A stretch of 60,188 nt of DNA. Source: CAJBIL01 sp044359525. GTDB lineage: Bacteria; Pseudomonadota; Gammaproteobacteria; Burkholderiales; Rhodocyclaceae. The notes below the pieces were generated by a model. The model did not search any database. It was not told the origin of the DNA and was given only the letters and a program-made list of their open reading frames with translations. Shown piece after piece: positions 42,338 to 51,938 of this stretch; the stretch's first letter is position 1; every line of letters starts with the position of its first letter. Both the position numbers and the translations under genes were made by a program. Location: assembly GCA_044359525.1 (NCBI GenBank), contig JBIKLY010000008.1, forward strand, positions 1 through 60,188, in the 5' to 3' direction.

Positions 42338-43543
42338 TCAGAAGGTGATTCCGGATTTTTCGGCGACGGTGTGCATATCCTTATCACCGCGACCGGAAAG
42401 GTTAACCAGCAAGATCTTGTCTTTCGGCAAGGTCGGCGCGAGTTTGGCGGCATAGGCCACGGCATGACTCGATTCGAGCGCCGGAATGATGCCTTCAAGA
42501 CGGCACAGGTTGTGGAAGGCCGCCAGCGCTTCGGCATCGGTGATGCCGACGTACTCGGCACGGCCGGAGTCCTTCAGCCACGCATGCTCCGGCCCGACGC
42601 CGGGATAATCGAGGCCAGCCGAGATCGAGTGCGTCTCGATGATCTGTCCGTCATCATCCTGCAGCAGATAAGTACGATTGCCGTGCAGCACACCGGGACG
42701 ACCAGCGGTCAGCGACGCTGAGTGCCGACCGGTTTCGATGCCCTCACCGGTCGCCTCGACACCAATCAGGCGAACCCCTTCAACCGGGATGTAGGGATGA
42801 AAAATACCCATCGCATTCGAACCGCCACCAACGCAGGCAATCACCGCATCGGGTTGCCTTGCACACTGTTCCTGCATCTGAAAGATGGCTTCTTTGCCGA
42901 TCACCGTCTGGAAATCGCGCACCATCATCGGATAGGGGTGCGGGCCGGCCACCGTACCAATGATGTAGAAGGTATTCGAAACGTTGGTCACCCAGTCACG
43001 CATCGCTTCGTTGAGTGCATCCTTGAGCGTCTTCGAACCACTCTCAACGGGCACCACGGTGGCACCGAGCAACTTCATGCGATAGACGTTGGCCGCCTGT
43101 CGCTTGATGTCTTCTGATCCCATGTAAACCACGCATTCCATACCGTACCGCGCCGCCACGGTGGCGGTCGCCACCCCGTGCTGACCGGCACCTGTTTCGG
43201 CAATAACGCGTGGCTTGCCCATGCGACGCGCCAGCATGGCCTGACCAATACAGTTGTTGATTTTGTGCGCGCCGGTGTGGTTCAGGTCTTCACGCTTCAG
43301 ATAAATCTGTGCGCCGCCAAGCAACTCGGACCAGCGTTTGGCGTGATACAGCGGGCTCGGTCTGCCGACGTAGTGCTTGAGGTCATATTCAAACTCGGCA
43401 ACGAACTGCGGATCGCGCTGCGCGATGGCATAGGCTTCCTTAAGCTCATCAAGCGCAGCAATCAGCGTCTCGGAAACGAACACGCCACCGTACTGGCCAA
43501 AGTGGCCGCGCGCGTCAGGTAAATCATAGTGTGGGGCAAGCAT
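42338..43543 (-). CDS. trpB: Tryptophan synthase beta subunit
   Basis: PLP enzyme condensing indole with serine. 401 residues from the ATG at 43543, which follows a CAAGGAG site. Seen: GHFGQYGGVFVSE at the start, the PLP lysine in NHTGAHKINNCIGQ, and GGGSNAMGIFHP. Separated from trpF by about 150 bp in which I see no attenuator. Confidence 0.97.
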   Translation of the reverse strand: MLAPHYDLPDARGHFGQYGGVFVSETLIAALDELKEAYAIAQRDPQFVAEFEYDLKHYVGRPSPLYHAKRWSELLGGAQIYLKREDLNHTGAHKINNCIGQAMLARRMGKPRVIAETGAGQHGVATATVAARYGMECVVYMGSEDIKRQAANVYRMKLLGATVVPVESGSKTLKDALNEAMRDWVTNVSNTFYIIGTVAGPHPYPMMVRDFQTVIGKEAIFQMQEQCARQPDAVIACVGGGSNAMGIFHPYIPVEGVRLIGVEATGEGIETGRHSASLTAGRPGVLHGNRTYLLQDDDGQIIETHSISAGLDYPGVGPEHAWLKDSGRAEYVGITDAEALAAFHNLCRLEGIIPALESSHAVAYAAKLAPTLPKDKILLVNLSGRGDKDMHTVAEKSGITF

Positions 43544-43696
43544 GGAATTCTCCTTGAGGCGGGTGCAAAAAAATGCGGACAGACGATCGAGCAACCGTCT
43601 GCCTCAAGTGTGGTTTGCCAGATGGCGTCGCCAGCAACTACGGGTGTGACCGCCAGGTTTCTTGCGCATGCCTGTCCTGCTCCGCTCTGTTCCGAC

Positions 43697-44329
43697 TCAA
43701 TCGATCGGCATCAATCCGGCGAGTCGCACGGCAGCGACAAACGCACGAATCTTTTCCGCATCCTTGACACCCTTCGTCGCTTCAACGCCCGACGACACAT
43801 CAACCGCCGCCGGCCTCAGCCGGTGTATTGCTTCGCCGACATTGCCGGCATCCAGCCCACCGGAAAGCACCAGCGGCTTACCCAGCACAGGCGGCACCAG
43901 CGACCAGTCAAACACCTTGCCGCCGCCGCCGTAGCCATCAACAAAGGCATCGAGCAAAATCGCCTGCGCCGAGGGGAAGTCAGCCGCGTATTGTACCAAA
44001 TCCATTCCCGGCTTGACGCGGGCCGCCTTCATGTAGGGCCGGTCAAACTGCCGGCAGTAGCTTTCGTCCTCGTCGCCATGAAACTGCAGCAAATGAATCG
44101 GCACGGCCGCCAGCGTTTCGCGCACCAGCACCGGGTCGGCGTTGACGAACAGACCAACGATGCTGACCAGCGGCGGAACAGCGCTGGCCAGCATCGCCGC
44201 CGCCTGAATGCTCACATGGCGCGGGCTCGGCGGATAAAACACCAGCCCGATCGCATCCGCGCCTGCGTCAACTGCCACACGTACATCTTCGGTACGGGTC
44301 AGACCACAAATCTTGATGCGAGGTTTCAT
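43697..44329 (-). CDS. trpF: Phosphoribosylanthranilate isomerase
   Basis: Third step of the tryptophan branch. 210 residues beginning KPRIKICGLTRTEDV, with the catalytic Cys in KICG, LQFHGDE and the C-terminal SGVEATKGVKD phosphate loop. Follows truA by 18 bp in the conserved truA-trpF-trpB-trpA order. Confidence 0.96.
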   Translation of the reverse strand: MKPRIKICGLTRTEDVRVAVDAGADAIGLVFYPPSPRHVSIQAAAMLASAVPPLVSIVGLFVNADPVLVRETLAAVPIHLLQFHGDEDESYCRQFDRPYMKAARVKPGMDLVQYAADFPSAQAILLDAFVDGYGGGGKVFDWSLVPPVLGKPLVLSGGLDAGNVGEAIHRLRPAAVDVSSGVEATKGVKDAEKIRAFVAAVRLAGLMPID

Positions 44330-44347
44330 CGAGAAAACTCCATTTCT

Positions 44348-45139
44348 TCAGATACCGAACAATCCAGGCAGAACGGTCTCGTCACTGACCGGCAGCCCCC
44401 AGTGCGCTTCATACCTGACCCCGACGAGATAAAGTCCGGCCGCAGAAAAGGTCGGCGCGGCATGCTGACGGTCAGCGGCGAGCAGCAAGGCCGTGATCCA
44501 TTCCGGGCGCTGCTTGCCCTGGCCAACATACACCAGACTACCCACCAGGTTGCGCACCATGTGGTGTAGAAATGCACTCGCTTCAAAATCAAAAACGATA
44601 TAGTCGCCGAAGCGCCGCACCTCTGCCTGGCGCAGCGTTTTTACCGGGGTTCTGGCCTGACACGCGGCGGCCCTGAAAGCCGAAAAATCGTGTTCGCCAA
44701 GCAAAAAAGCAGCAGCCTTCTGCATGGCATCAACGTCAAGCGGGTGGTGGTACCAGCCGGCACGTCCGTGCCAGACACCGGCGCGTTGCGCCCGGTTGAT
44801 CAGCACGTAGCGATAACGTCGTCCATGCGCCGAAAAACGCGCATGAAAAGCGTCATCCACTGGTTGCGCCCAGCGCACCGCAACGGCAGGCGGCAGAAAG
44901 GTATTGACGCCGCGCACCCACGCACTCAGCGGGCGTTCGGCACAGGAGTCAAAATGCACGACTTGTCCGGTGGCATGCACGCCTGCATCGGTGCGACCAG
45001 CGCATACAACACTGAGCGGCTCGCCGGCAATCTCAAGCAGGGCAGCTTGTAAGGCATTTTGTACCGTACCGCCGGCGGGCTGTATCTGCCATCCGTGAAA
45101 AGAACTCCCGTCGTACTCAAGGCCAAGGGCAATCCGCAT
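44348..45139 (-). CDS. truA: tRNA pseudouridine synthase A
   Basis: Makes pseudouridine at positions 38-40 of tRNAs. 263 residues with the catalytic Asp in CAGRTDAGVHATGQVVHFD and the N-terminal LGLEYDGSSFHGWQIQP. The ATG overlaps the preceding stop (TGATG), pointing to coupled translation with the membrane-protein gene upstream. Confidence 0.96.
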   Translation of the reverse strand: MRIALGLEYDGSSFHGWQIQPAGGTVQNALQAALLEIAGEPLSVVCAGRTDAGVHATGQVVHFDSCAERPLSAWVRGVNTFLPPAVAVRWAQPVDDAFHARFSAHGRRYRYVLINRAQRAGVWHGRAGWYHHPLDVDAMQKAAAFLLGEHDFSAFRAAACQARTPVKTLRQAEVRRFGDYIVFDFEASAFLHHMVRNLVGSLVYVGQGKQRPEWITALLLAADRQHAAPTFSAAGLYLVGVRYEAHWGLPVSDETVLPGLFGI

Positions 45140-45750
45140 CAGGCCCCCGATCGCAACGCGACAAAAACCAACGTAGAAACAACCAGAACCAGCACCAGAT
45201 GATCCAGCCGGCCTAACGGGCTGTCCTCCAGTTCAAGCGTCTCGCTGGTGCTGCTTGCCGGAACGTCAAGCAACATTCGCCAGTCGCGCGGACGCGGCAG
45301 TGTCTCGACATAGCGCAGGACCAGCATCAGACGGATGACGCCACGGTCGGGATCAAGCCCGCATCGTAGCAAAGGCTGCAAAAACCGGTGTGTCGCAATC
45401 AATAGCAGCGGCAAGGGCATGTTCTCAAGAAATGCCGCCACCGCCATCATCATGAGCAGCAGGCGACCAAGCTGCCCCAGCGCCTCACCCAAGCCCTCGT
45501 GAGTTGGCGCAACGGCTCCCTGCCATAAAGGCTCTCCGGCAACCCCCCAGGGGAAGACGACAAGCAACAGGAGCAATAACCAGCGGGCACGCCAAACCAA
45601 GCGCCCACCGCGTTGAAAAACCGGCCGGCCAAGCATCGGCAACAGTAAAAAGGCACCCGCCAGAGTCCAGCCTTCAAGCAACTGGATCACCAGCATAAGC
45701 AGTAGCCAGAGCGTCAGGCGGGTTGTCGGATGCACGGCAGGCAAAAACAT
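45139..45750 (-). CDS. Membrane protein, possibly EcfT/CbiQ-like
   Basis: 203 residues from the ATG at 45750 (a TTG at 45762 is an alternative). About five hydrophobic helices (LWLLLMLVIQLLEGWTLAG, WRARWLLLLLLVVFPWGVAG, LGRLLLMMMAVAAFLENMPL, LDHLVLVLVVSTLVFVAL). The stretch HRFLQPLLRCGLDPDRGV then IRLMLVLRYVE resembles the coupling region of ECF transporter T components, but no ECF ATPase or S component is adjacent. Function uncertain. Commonly placed between fimV and truA in this group (from general knowledge). Confidence 0.6.
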   Translation of the reverse strand: MFLPAVHPTTRLTLWLLLMLVIQLLEGWTLAGAFLLLPMLGRPVFQRGGRLVWRARWLLLLLLVVFPWGVAGEPLWQGAVAPTHEGLGEALGQLGRLLLMMMAVAAFLENMPLPLLLIATHRFLQPLLRCGLDPDRGVIRLMLVLRYVETLPRPRDWRMLLDVPASSTSETLELEDSPLGRLDHLVLVLVVSTLVFVALRSGA

Positions 45751-45802
45751 GAATGCGTCCAATGCGATGAGGAGATGCAGTTCTGGGATGCACTACCCCA
45801 GA

Positions 45803-45839
45803 AACAAAAAGGCCGTAACTCCTTGCAGAGTTACGGCCT
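45803..45839 (-). terminator. Terminator of fimV
   Basis: Perfect 12-bp stem (45810-45821 with 45828-45839), 6-nt loop; on the minus strand it is followed by TTTTTG. It lies 20 bp past the fimV stop. Confidence 0.88.
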
Positions 45840-45859
45840 GCATTCTACTTGCGTTTGAC

Positions 45860-48800
45860 CTATCCGGCGATCCGGGCAAGCAGCGCCTGCGCCTTCTCCT
45901 GCTGTCCGGCATCGCCCTCTTTGACGACTTCCTGCAAGAGCTCACGAGCGCCCTCAAGGTCACCCATCTCTTCGTAGGCCTTGGCCAGATCAAGCTTGGT
46001 CGCAACTTCCTCGTTTGGTGTAATTTCAAACTCCGGCGCGAGGTCGGCATCCGAGCCAAACTGCGGATTCACCATCGTCTCCAACTGCGCCTCGGCAAAG
46101 TCGGCATTCACCACAGTGCTCGCCTGAGCCACCTCAAATGCGGACGACTGGACATCGTCATGTCGAGATACCTGAGGCGAGACGGCCGGGGCCGCTTCGG
46201 CCAGGTCAAGGCTGATCGACGACATGTCAAAAGACGACTCGTGCATCGGCTGGCCGAGTACCGTTGACTCGGTCAGACTGACGTCAAATTCTAGATCGTT
46301 GTCGTTGACCGAACCCACATCGAGCATGACCGCAGGCGCTGCTTCAGCAACCGGCGCCTGAGCAGACGAAGCCGACGGCGTTGCATCAAAACCGATGTCA
46401 AAATCAAGATCAGCACCGAGTGCCGGTTCCGGGGCAGGAGGAACAGGAGCAGGCGCTTCTGCCAGATCAGTTTCCGGGAAATTGAAATCAAGACCGACTG
46501 CCGTGGCATCGCCTTGATACTCTGCCTGCTTCACGGTCGAACTAGTGTCGATATCAAAATCGAGGGCTGCCGACTCAATTACCGGTTCCGGCAAGGTCAA
46601 GGTACTTTCCATATCCGGCGTCGCTGTGACAACCGGCGATGGCGCTTTTACATCGCTTGTACCAAGATCAAAATCAAGACTCATCATATCGGACGGCGGA
46701 ACCACTGCGTCGATCTGAGCCTCGGGGGTTTCGATCACGGGCGGTGCCGCACTTGCCGCTTCGGCAAGCTGCGACAACTGCCCGGGCAGAGTGACGGTAT
46801 TCTTCAGCGCCTGCGGCGAAATAATGACGGTCGAATCCGCATCGAAAGACTGTGGTGCAGCCTGCGCTGCGCCGCCAAAGAGCGGGTTCTCCGGATCAAG
46901 CTTGAGGCCCATCGCCGCAGCTTTTTCCCATTCGGCACCGACCCCACCAGTCTCGCTATACAGGTCGGTGGCTAATGACTCAAACTGCTTGACGCTCTTG
47001 CGGTTCGAATAAATCTCAAGCAACTTCACATGGATTGCATAACGCTTAGGATCCTTCTGCTTGGCCTCAAGCAAAATCTCCTCAGCCTGTGCATCACGCC
47101 CATAGGCCATATAGACGTCAGCTTCAGCAACCGGATCAACCTCATCCGTATCGATGCTGCCCGGACCGGCCTGGCTGAAATCAGTCTGTGCCGGCGTGTG
47201 TGAGGTATCAACACTCTGTCCGCCAGTGCTCCGGAAAACCGAGTTACCCGAAAGATCACCGGTCTGCTGCGAAAGCATGCTGTTCGTTGCCAGGGGTTTT
47301 TCACCCTCACCCTGACGGCGACGCTTATAGACGAAGAAGCCGGCGAGCAAGGCCAGGATACCGCCACCACCAACCAGCGTCATCGGATTGTCGAGCAACT
47401 CATCGACAAAACCGGGCTCCTCAACGGGAGGCGGCGGAGGCAGCACGGCTTTGGGTTTTGGTTTTGGCGCTTCATCCGGCTTCGCTTCCGGCTTAACTTC
47501 CGGCTTCGCCTCTTCCGGTTTGGCCACGACCGGCTCAACCGGTTTGACTTCCGGCTTCACTTCTTCGGGCTTGGCTGGAACAGACTCGGCTGGCTTGACT
47601 TCAGCAACTTTTTCAACCGGTTTTTCTACTGGTTTTTCAGCAACCACCGGCGCGGCGGGCGGGATAACAACCGGGGCTGAGGCAGGTGCAGGGACAGGTG
47701 CAACGGGAGGCGACGGCACCTCGGCTGCCGGCTTCTTCATTTCGGCCGGCGCAGCCTTTGCTGCAGCCTGCTTCTGCAACTCGGCAAGATTCTGGTTTTT
47801 CAACTCAACCAGCTTTTCGAGGTCAGCATTATTTTTGGTGAGGATAGCCAAGCGTTCGTTCGCTTCCTTGAGCGCTTTTTCCTTGGCAATCAAATCTTCT
47901 TCACTGCGCTTGGCAGCAGCGCCGGATTTTGCCCCGGCCGCATCGGACTTCGAGACCTTGACCTGATCCTTTGTCTCGGTGACGGGCGCAGCCTTGTCTT
48001 CAACCTTGGGGGTAATCTTGCCGCTTGCCTCCTGCTTGCCGGCATCTTCCCTGACTGGCGCCTGAGCAGCGACAGCAGCCAGTTTGCGGCGATATGCGTT
48101 CCAGTCAGACGACTGAGCGACTACGACTTTTTTTGCTTCACCGTCCGTGACGGCTTCCAGTGCAGATTTTTCAGGTACGGAAAGAATTTTTCCAGCTTTC
48201 AGCCGGTTCATGTTGCCGCCGTCGAAAGCCTCCTGGTTGGCACGAAACAGACCAACCAGCATCTGATCCAGAGAGACGCCCTCCGGCTTGATTGCGTTGG
48301 CAATCTTGTTCAGGGTATCGCCGCGCTTCACCTCGCGGGTATCACCCGTTTCAACCGGCTGCTTACTTTCTTCCTGGACACGCGGCTTTGCGGCTTCCGG
48401 CCGGGTCGACATCTTTTCTTCAGGCGAGGCAGAACGCATTTCCACGGCCGGCTTCGTAGCGGGAGTTGGCCTCGCCACCGGCGCAGCGACCGGCGCGGCT
48501 GCTTTGGCAGCGACTTCCGGCGGGTCAAGCAGGAAAGTGTACTCACGAACCAGGCGTCCCGCCGGCCAGTTCAATTCAAGCAACATATCAACAAAAGGAT
48601 CGTTGATCGGCTTGTCGGAGCTGAGCCTGATGATCGACTGGCCATTGGCGCGCTTGTCGATCACGAACCTGATGCTCATCAGCGAGGACGCGTAGTCCAA
48701 CCCGGCCTGCTTGAAGGCATCCGGCGAAGCGAGTTGCGCCTTCATTCCGGAAAGCTCTTCACGCGTCGCCGAAAGCTCAACTTCGGCGCGCAAAGGCTGC

Positions 48801-48946
48801 CCGAGTGCTGACAGAACGGTGACCTTGCCGAGTCCGGCCGCCTGTGCTGCCAGCGGCATACCCGAGAGGGCGAGACACGATGCAACGGCCAATGCAGAGG
48901 TCCGCAGTCTGAGATTTTTCAATGTCTGATATGTTTTTTTGGCCAC
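45860..48946 (-). CDS. fimV: FimV-family cell-pole/pilus assembly protein
   Basis: 1028 residues. Signal peptide (to about residue 36), FimV N-terminal domain (GLGKVTVLSALGQPLRAEVE), a peptidoglycan-binding LysM (about 205-265, REVKRGDTLNKIANAI), coiled coil (about 350-395), a Pro/Lys/Glu-rich stretch, one membrane helix (NPMTLVGGGGILALLAGFFV), a long acidic region with repeated LDFD-type motifs, and the C-terminal TPR-like FimV domain (EVATKLDLAKAYEEMGDLEG). Organises poles for type IV pili and twitching in Pseudomonas. Start codon is GTG with an AGGGTGG site. Confidence 0.93.
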   Translation of the reverse strand: MAKKTYQTLKNLRLRTSALAVASCLALSGMPLAAQAAGLGKVTVLSALGQPLRAEVELSATREELSGMKAQLASPDAFKQAGLDYASSLMSIRFVIDKRANGQSIIRLSSDKPINDPFVDMLLELNWPAGRLVREYTFLLDPPEVAAKAAAPVAAPVARPTPATKPAVEMRSASPEEKMSTRPEAAKPRVQEESKQPVETGDTREVKRGDTLNKIANAIKPEGVSLDQMLVGLFRANQEAFDGGNMNRLKAGKILSVPEKSALEAVTDGEAKKVVVAQSSDWNAYRRKLAAVAAQAPVREDAGKQEASGKITPKVEDKAAPVTETKDQVKVSKSDAAGAKSGAAAKRSEEDLIAKEKALKEANERLAILTKNNADLEKLVELKNQNLAELQKQAAAKAAPAEMKKPAAEVPSPPVAPVPAPASAPVVIPPAAPVVAEKPVEKPVEKVAEVKPAESVPAKPEEVKPEVKPVEPVVAKPEEAKPEVKPEAKPDEAPKPKPKAVLPPPPPVEEPGFVDELLDNPMTLVGGGGILALLAGFFVYKRRRQGEGEKPLATNSMLSQQTGDLSGNSVFRSTGGQSVDTSHTPAQTDFSQAGPGSIDTDEVDPVAEADVYMAYGRDAQAEEILLEAKQKDPKRYAIHVKLLEIYSNRKSVKQFESLATDLYSETGGVGAEWEKAAAMGLKLDPENPLFGGAAQAAPQSFDADSTVIISPQALKNTVTLPGQLSQLAEAASAAPPVIETPEAQIDAVVPPSDMMSLDFDLGTSDVKAPSPVVTATPDMESTLTLPEPVIESAALDFDIDTSSTVKQAEYQGDATAVGLDFNFPETDLAEAPAPVPPAPEPALGADLDFDIGFDATPSASSAQAPVAEAAPAVMLDVGSVNDNDLEFDVSLTESTVLGQPMHESSFDMSSISLDLAEAAPAVSPQVSRHDDVQSSAFEVAQASTVVNADFAEAQLETMVNPQFGSDADLAPEFEITPNEEVATKLDLAKAYEEMGDLEGARELLQEVVKEGDAGQQEKAQALLARIAG

Positions 48947-48983
48947 GCCGCCACCCTGAGCGTCGAAATCGGAATTATCAAAA

Positions 48984-48999
48984 TAACATCATGATGTTA
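48984..48999. promoter_or_regulatory. Perfect 16-bp palindrome upstream of fimV
   Basis: TAACATCATGATGTTA, a perfect 8+8 palindrome with no spacer, 38 bp before the fimV start. Position and symmetry fit a transcription-factor operator; the factor is unknown. Confidence 0.5.
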
Positions 49000-49075
49000 G
49001 CGATGCAAGCTAAACTTGCTTGTGATGTAAGAGAAAGCGCGGAGACGTGGTGAATTTCCCCGGCTTTACCCTGAT

Positions 49076-50209
49076 TTACTCGCTATCCAGCAAAATTCGC
49101 AACATCCGGCGCAGCGGCTCGGCAGCGCCCCAGAGCAACTGGTCGCCCACCGTGAAGGCACCAAGGTACTCAGGCCCCATTGCCAGCTTGTGCAAACGGC
49201 CGACCGGAACGGTCAGCGTGCCGGTAACGGCCGCCGGCGTCAGTTCGCGCTCGCTGATCTCGCGCTCGTTGGGAACAACTTTCACCCACTGGTTAGCGCT
49301 GGCAATGATGTCGCTCACTTCATCGAGCGGCACGTCCTTCTTCAGTTTGATGGTGAGGCCCTGCGAGTGGCAACGCATGGCGCCGATGCGCACGCACAGG
49401 CCGTCAATCGGTATGCTGCCGGGCGAACGGAATGCCGGACGACCGAGGATCTTGTTGCATTCCGCACCGCCCTTCCACTCTTCCTTCGACTGGCCCCCAT
49501 CGACCGGCACGTCGATCCACGGGATCAGGCTGCCGGCGAGCGCGGTGCCACGGAAGTTCTTGGTCGGGAAGGAAGAGGCTCGCATCGTCTCGGCAATCTT
49601 GCGGTCGATGTCGAGAATAGCCGACGCCGGATTGGCCAGTTCATCCTTCACGGCATCATGCAGCGCACCCATTTGCGAGAGCAGTTCGCGCATGTTCTGC
49701 GCACCGGCACCGGACGCCGCCTGATAGGTCATGGCGCTGACCCACTCGATCAGGTCGTTCCGGAACAAGCCGCCGAGGCCCATCAGCATCAGGGAAACGG
49801 TGCAGTTGCCGCCGATCCAGTTCTTACCGCCCTTGACGAGTGAATCCTGAATTACGTTGAGGTTGACCGGATCAAGGATGATCACGGCGTCCTTTTCCAT
49901 GCGCAGCGCCGAAGCCGCGTCGATCCAGTGGCCGTTCCAGCCGGCTGCGCGCAGCTGGGGAAAAACTTCCTTGGTGTAATCGCCGCCTTGGCAGGTAATG
50001 ACGATGTCACATTGCTTGAGCGCATCGATCGACAGCGCATCGTGCAGATTGCCGCCGTCCTTGCCGCCCAGCGTCGGCGCCTTGCCGCCGGCCGCCGAGG
50101 TCGAGAAATATACCGGCTCGATGTGATCGAAATCACGCTCTTCCACCATGCGCTGCATAAGGACCGAACCGACCATGCCGCGCCAACCTACCAGACCCAC
50201 CTTTTTCAT
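49076..50209 (-). CDS. asd: Aspartate-semialdehyde dehydrogenase
   Basis: NADPH-dependent enzyme on the route to lysine, threonine, methionine and diaminopimelate. 377 residues from the second of two adjacent ATGs (50209), best placed behind the GAGGTGG site. NADP loop VGLVGWRGMVGSVL, the catalytic Cys in GGNCTVSL and RIGAMRCHSQGLTIKL near the C-terminus identify the Gram-negative form. Follows leuB by 27 bp. Confidence 0.96.
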   Translation of the reverse strand: MKKVGLVGWRGMVGSVLMQRMVEERDFDHIEPVYFSTSAAGGKAPTLGGKDGGNLHDALSIDALKQCDIVITCQGGDYTKEVFPQLRAAGWNGHWIDAASALRMEKDAVIILDPVNLNVIQDSLVKGGKNWIGGNCTVSLMLMGLGGLFRNDLIEWVSAMTYQAASGAGAQNMRELLSQMGALHDAVKDELANPASAILDIDRKIAETMRASSFPTKNFRGTALAGSLIPWIDVPVDGGQSKEEWKGGAECNKILGRPAFRSPGSIPIDGLCVRIGAMRCHSQGLTIKLKKDVPLDEVSDIIASANQWVKVVPNEREISERELTPAAVTGTLTVPVGRLHKLAMGPEYLGAFTVGDQLLWGAAEPLRRMLRILLDSE

Positions 50210-50236
50210 CATTCCACCTCTATCCATTAATCCGAT

Positions 50237-51289
50237 TTACAGCGCCGCCAGAACCGCGTCGCCCATAGCCTTCGTGCCCACCTTCTGCGTACCGGCCTCA
50301 AAGATATCGCCAGTGCGATAGCCCTGCGCCAGCACCTTCTTCACCGCTTTTTCGATGCGCAAAGCCGCCTCTTCCTGTGCAAAGGTATACCGCAACATCA
50401 TCGCCGCCGAGAGGATCGTTGCCAGCGGATTGGCAACACCCTGGCCGGCGATATCCGGTGCCGAACCGTGACTCGGCTCGTACATGCCCTTGTTGTTCGC
50501 ATCGAGCGACGCCGACGGCAGCATGCCGATCGAACCAGTGAGCATCGACGCCTCGTCCGACAGGATGTCGCCGAACATATTGCCGGTGACCATCACGTCG
50601 AACTGCTTCGGATTGCGCACCAGCTGCATTGCGGCGTTATCGACCAGCATGTGCGACAACTCGACATCCGGGTACTCCGGTGCCGTCTCGTTGGCAACAT
50701 CGCGCCACAACTGGGTCGTTTCCAGGACGTTCATCTTGTCGACCGAGCACAGCTTCTTGTTGCGTTTTCGGGCCGCTTCAAAAGCGACGCGCAGGATGCG
50801 GCGAATCTCACTTTCGTTGTAGTGCATGGTATTGAAGCCATAACGTTCACCGTCGCGCATTTCGATACCGCGCGGCTGGCCGAAATAAATATCGCCCGTC
50901 AGTTCGCGCACGATCAGGATATCCAGACCGGCAACGACCTCGGGTTTGAGTGTCGAAGCGTTCGCTAGTTCCGGGTAGAGAATCGCCGGACGCAGATTGG
51001 CGAACAGGCCGAGCTGCTTGCGAATGCCGAGCAGACCGCGCTCCGGGCGCAACTCACGCGCCAAAGCGTCCCACTTCGGGCCACCGACCGCGCCGAGCAA
51101 CACCGCGTCGGCCGCTTGCGCCAGACGCTGCGTCGCTTCCGGATACGGATCACCCGCCACATCGACGGCACAACCACCGAGGTGCGCTTCTTCCATCTCG
51201 AACTTGAGGTCGAGCGCCTTGAGGACACGCACCGCCTCAGTCATGATTTCCGGGCCGATACCATCGCCCGGAAGAATGCAAATCTTCAT
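50237..51289 (-). CDS. leuB: 3-isopropylmalate dehydrogenase
   Basis: NAD-dependent oxidative decarboxylation in leucine synthesis. 350 residues; ILPGDGIGPEIM at the N-terminus, LRPERGLLGIRKQLGLFANL, ELTGDIYFGQPRG and the metal/NAD region GSAPDIAGQGVANPLATIL are present. The ATG at 51289 sits 6 nt after AAAGGA; an upstream frame to 51343 overlaps leuD and is rejected. Follows leuD by 10 bp. Confidence 0.97.
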   Translation of the reverse strand: MKICILPGDGIGPEIMTEAVRVLKALDLKFEMEEAHLGGCAVDVAGDPYPEATQRLAQAADAVLLGAVGGPKWDALARELRPERGLLGIRKQLGLFANLRPAILYPELANASTLKPEVVAGLDILIVRELTGDIYFGQPRGIEMRDGERYGFNTMHYNESEIRRILRVAFEAARKRNKKLCSVDKMNVLETTQLWRDVANETAPEYPDVELSHMLVDNAAMQLVRNPKQFDVMVTGNMFGDILSDEASMLTGSIGMLPSASLDANNKGMYEPSHGSAPDIAGQGVANPLATILSAAMMLRYTFAQEEAALRIEKAVKKVLAQGYRTGDIFEAGTQKVGTKAMGDAVLAAL

Positions 51290-51299
51290 AGTCATCCTT

Positions 51300-51938
51300 T
51301 TATGCAAACAGCCAAGGCTGCTCGATACGACGTTTTTCTTCAAAAGTCTTGATCAGATCGGCGTGGCGCAGCGTCAGACCGATATCGTCCCAACCGTTGA
51401 GCAGACACTCCTTGCGGAAGGCATCGACGGCAAATGGTAGCGCCTTGCCGTCCGGGCGAACGACGACTTGCCGTTCAAGGTCAATCGTCAGCTTGTAGCC
51501 GGGTGTTGCTTCCACCTGCGCGAACAGGGCATCAAGTTCGGACGCCGGAAGGACAATCGGCAGGATGCCGTTCTTGAAACAGTTATTGAAAAAAATATCG
51601 GCAAAACTCTCGGCGATCACCGCCGAAAAACCAAAATCGAGCAAGGCCCACGGCGCATGCTCGCGCGAGCTGCCGCAACCGAAATTCTTACGTGTCAGCA
51701 AAATCTGTGCGCCCTGATAACGCAGCTGATTAAGCACAAAATCCGGATTAAGCGGACGCTGCGAATTGTCACGCCCGGGCTGACCAACATCCATGTAGCG
51801 CCATTCGTCGAACAGGTTCGGCCCGAAACCCGAACGCTTGATCGACTTCAGGAACTGCTTGGGAATGATCGCATCGGTATCGACGTTGGCACGATCAAGT
51901 GGCGCAACCAAGCCTTCAAGACGAACAAATGAATCCAT
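51300..51938 (-). CDS. leuD: 3-isopropylmalate dehydratase small subunit
   Basis: Swivel domain of isopropylmalate isomerase, partner of LeuC. 212 residues with NVDTDAIIPKQFLKSI, LTRKNFGCGSSREHAPWAL and FFNNCFKNGILPI. Its ATG overlaps the stop of the entericidin-like gene (TAATG), so that small gene is embedded between leuC and leuD. Confidence 0.97.
   Translation of the reverse strand: MDSFVRLEGLVAPLDRANVDTDAIIPKQFLKSIKRSGFGPNLFDEWRYMDVGQPGRDNSQRPLNPDFVLNQLRYQGAQILLTRKNFGCGSSREHAPWALLDFGFSAVIAESFADIFFNNCFKNGILPIVLPASELDALFAQVEATPGYKLTIDLERQVVVRPDGKALPFAVDAFRKECLLNGWDDIGLTLRHADLIKTFEEKRRIEQPWLFA

Noticed and set aside
43544..43696. Possible trp attenuator or leader peptide before trpB
   Set aside because: No Trp-rich short ORF and no terminator/antiterminator pair could be drawn.
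43529..44569. Open frame opposite trpF and truA
   Set aside because: Mirror frame of conserved genes; no similarity to any protein family recognised.
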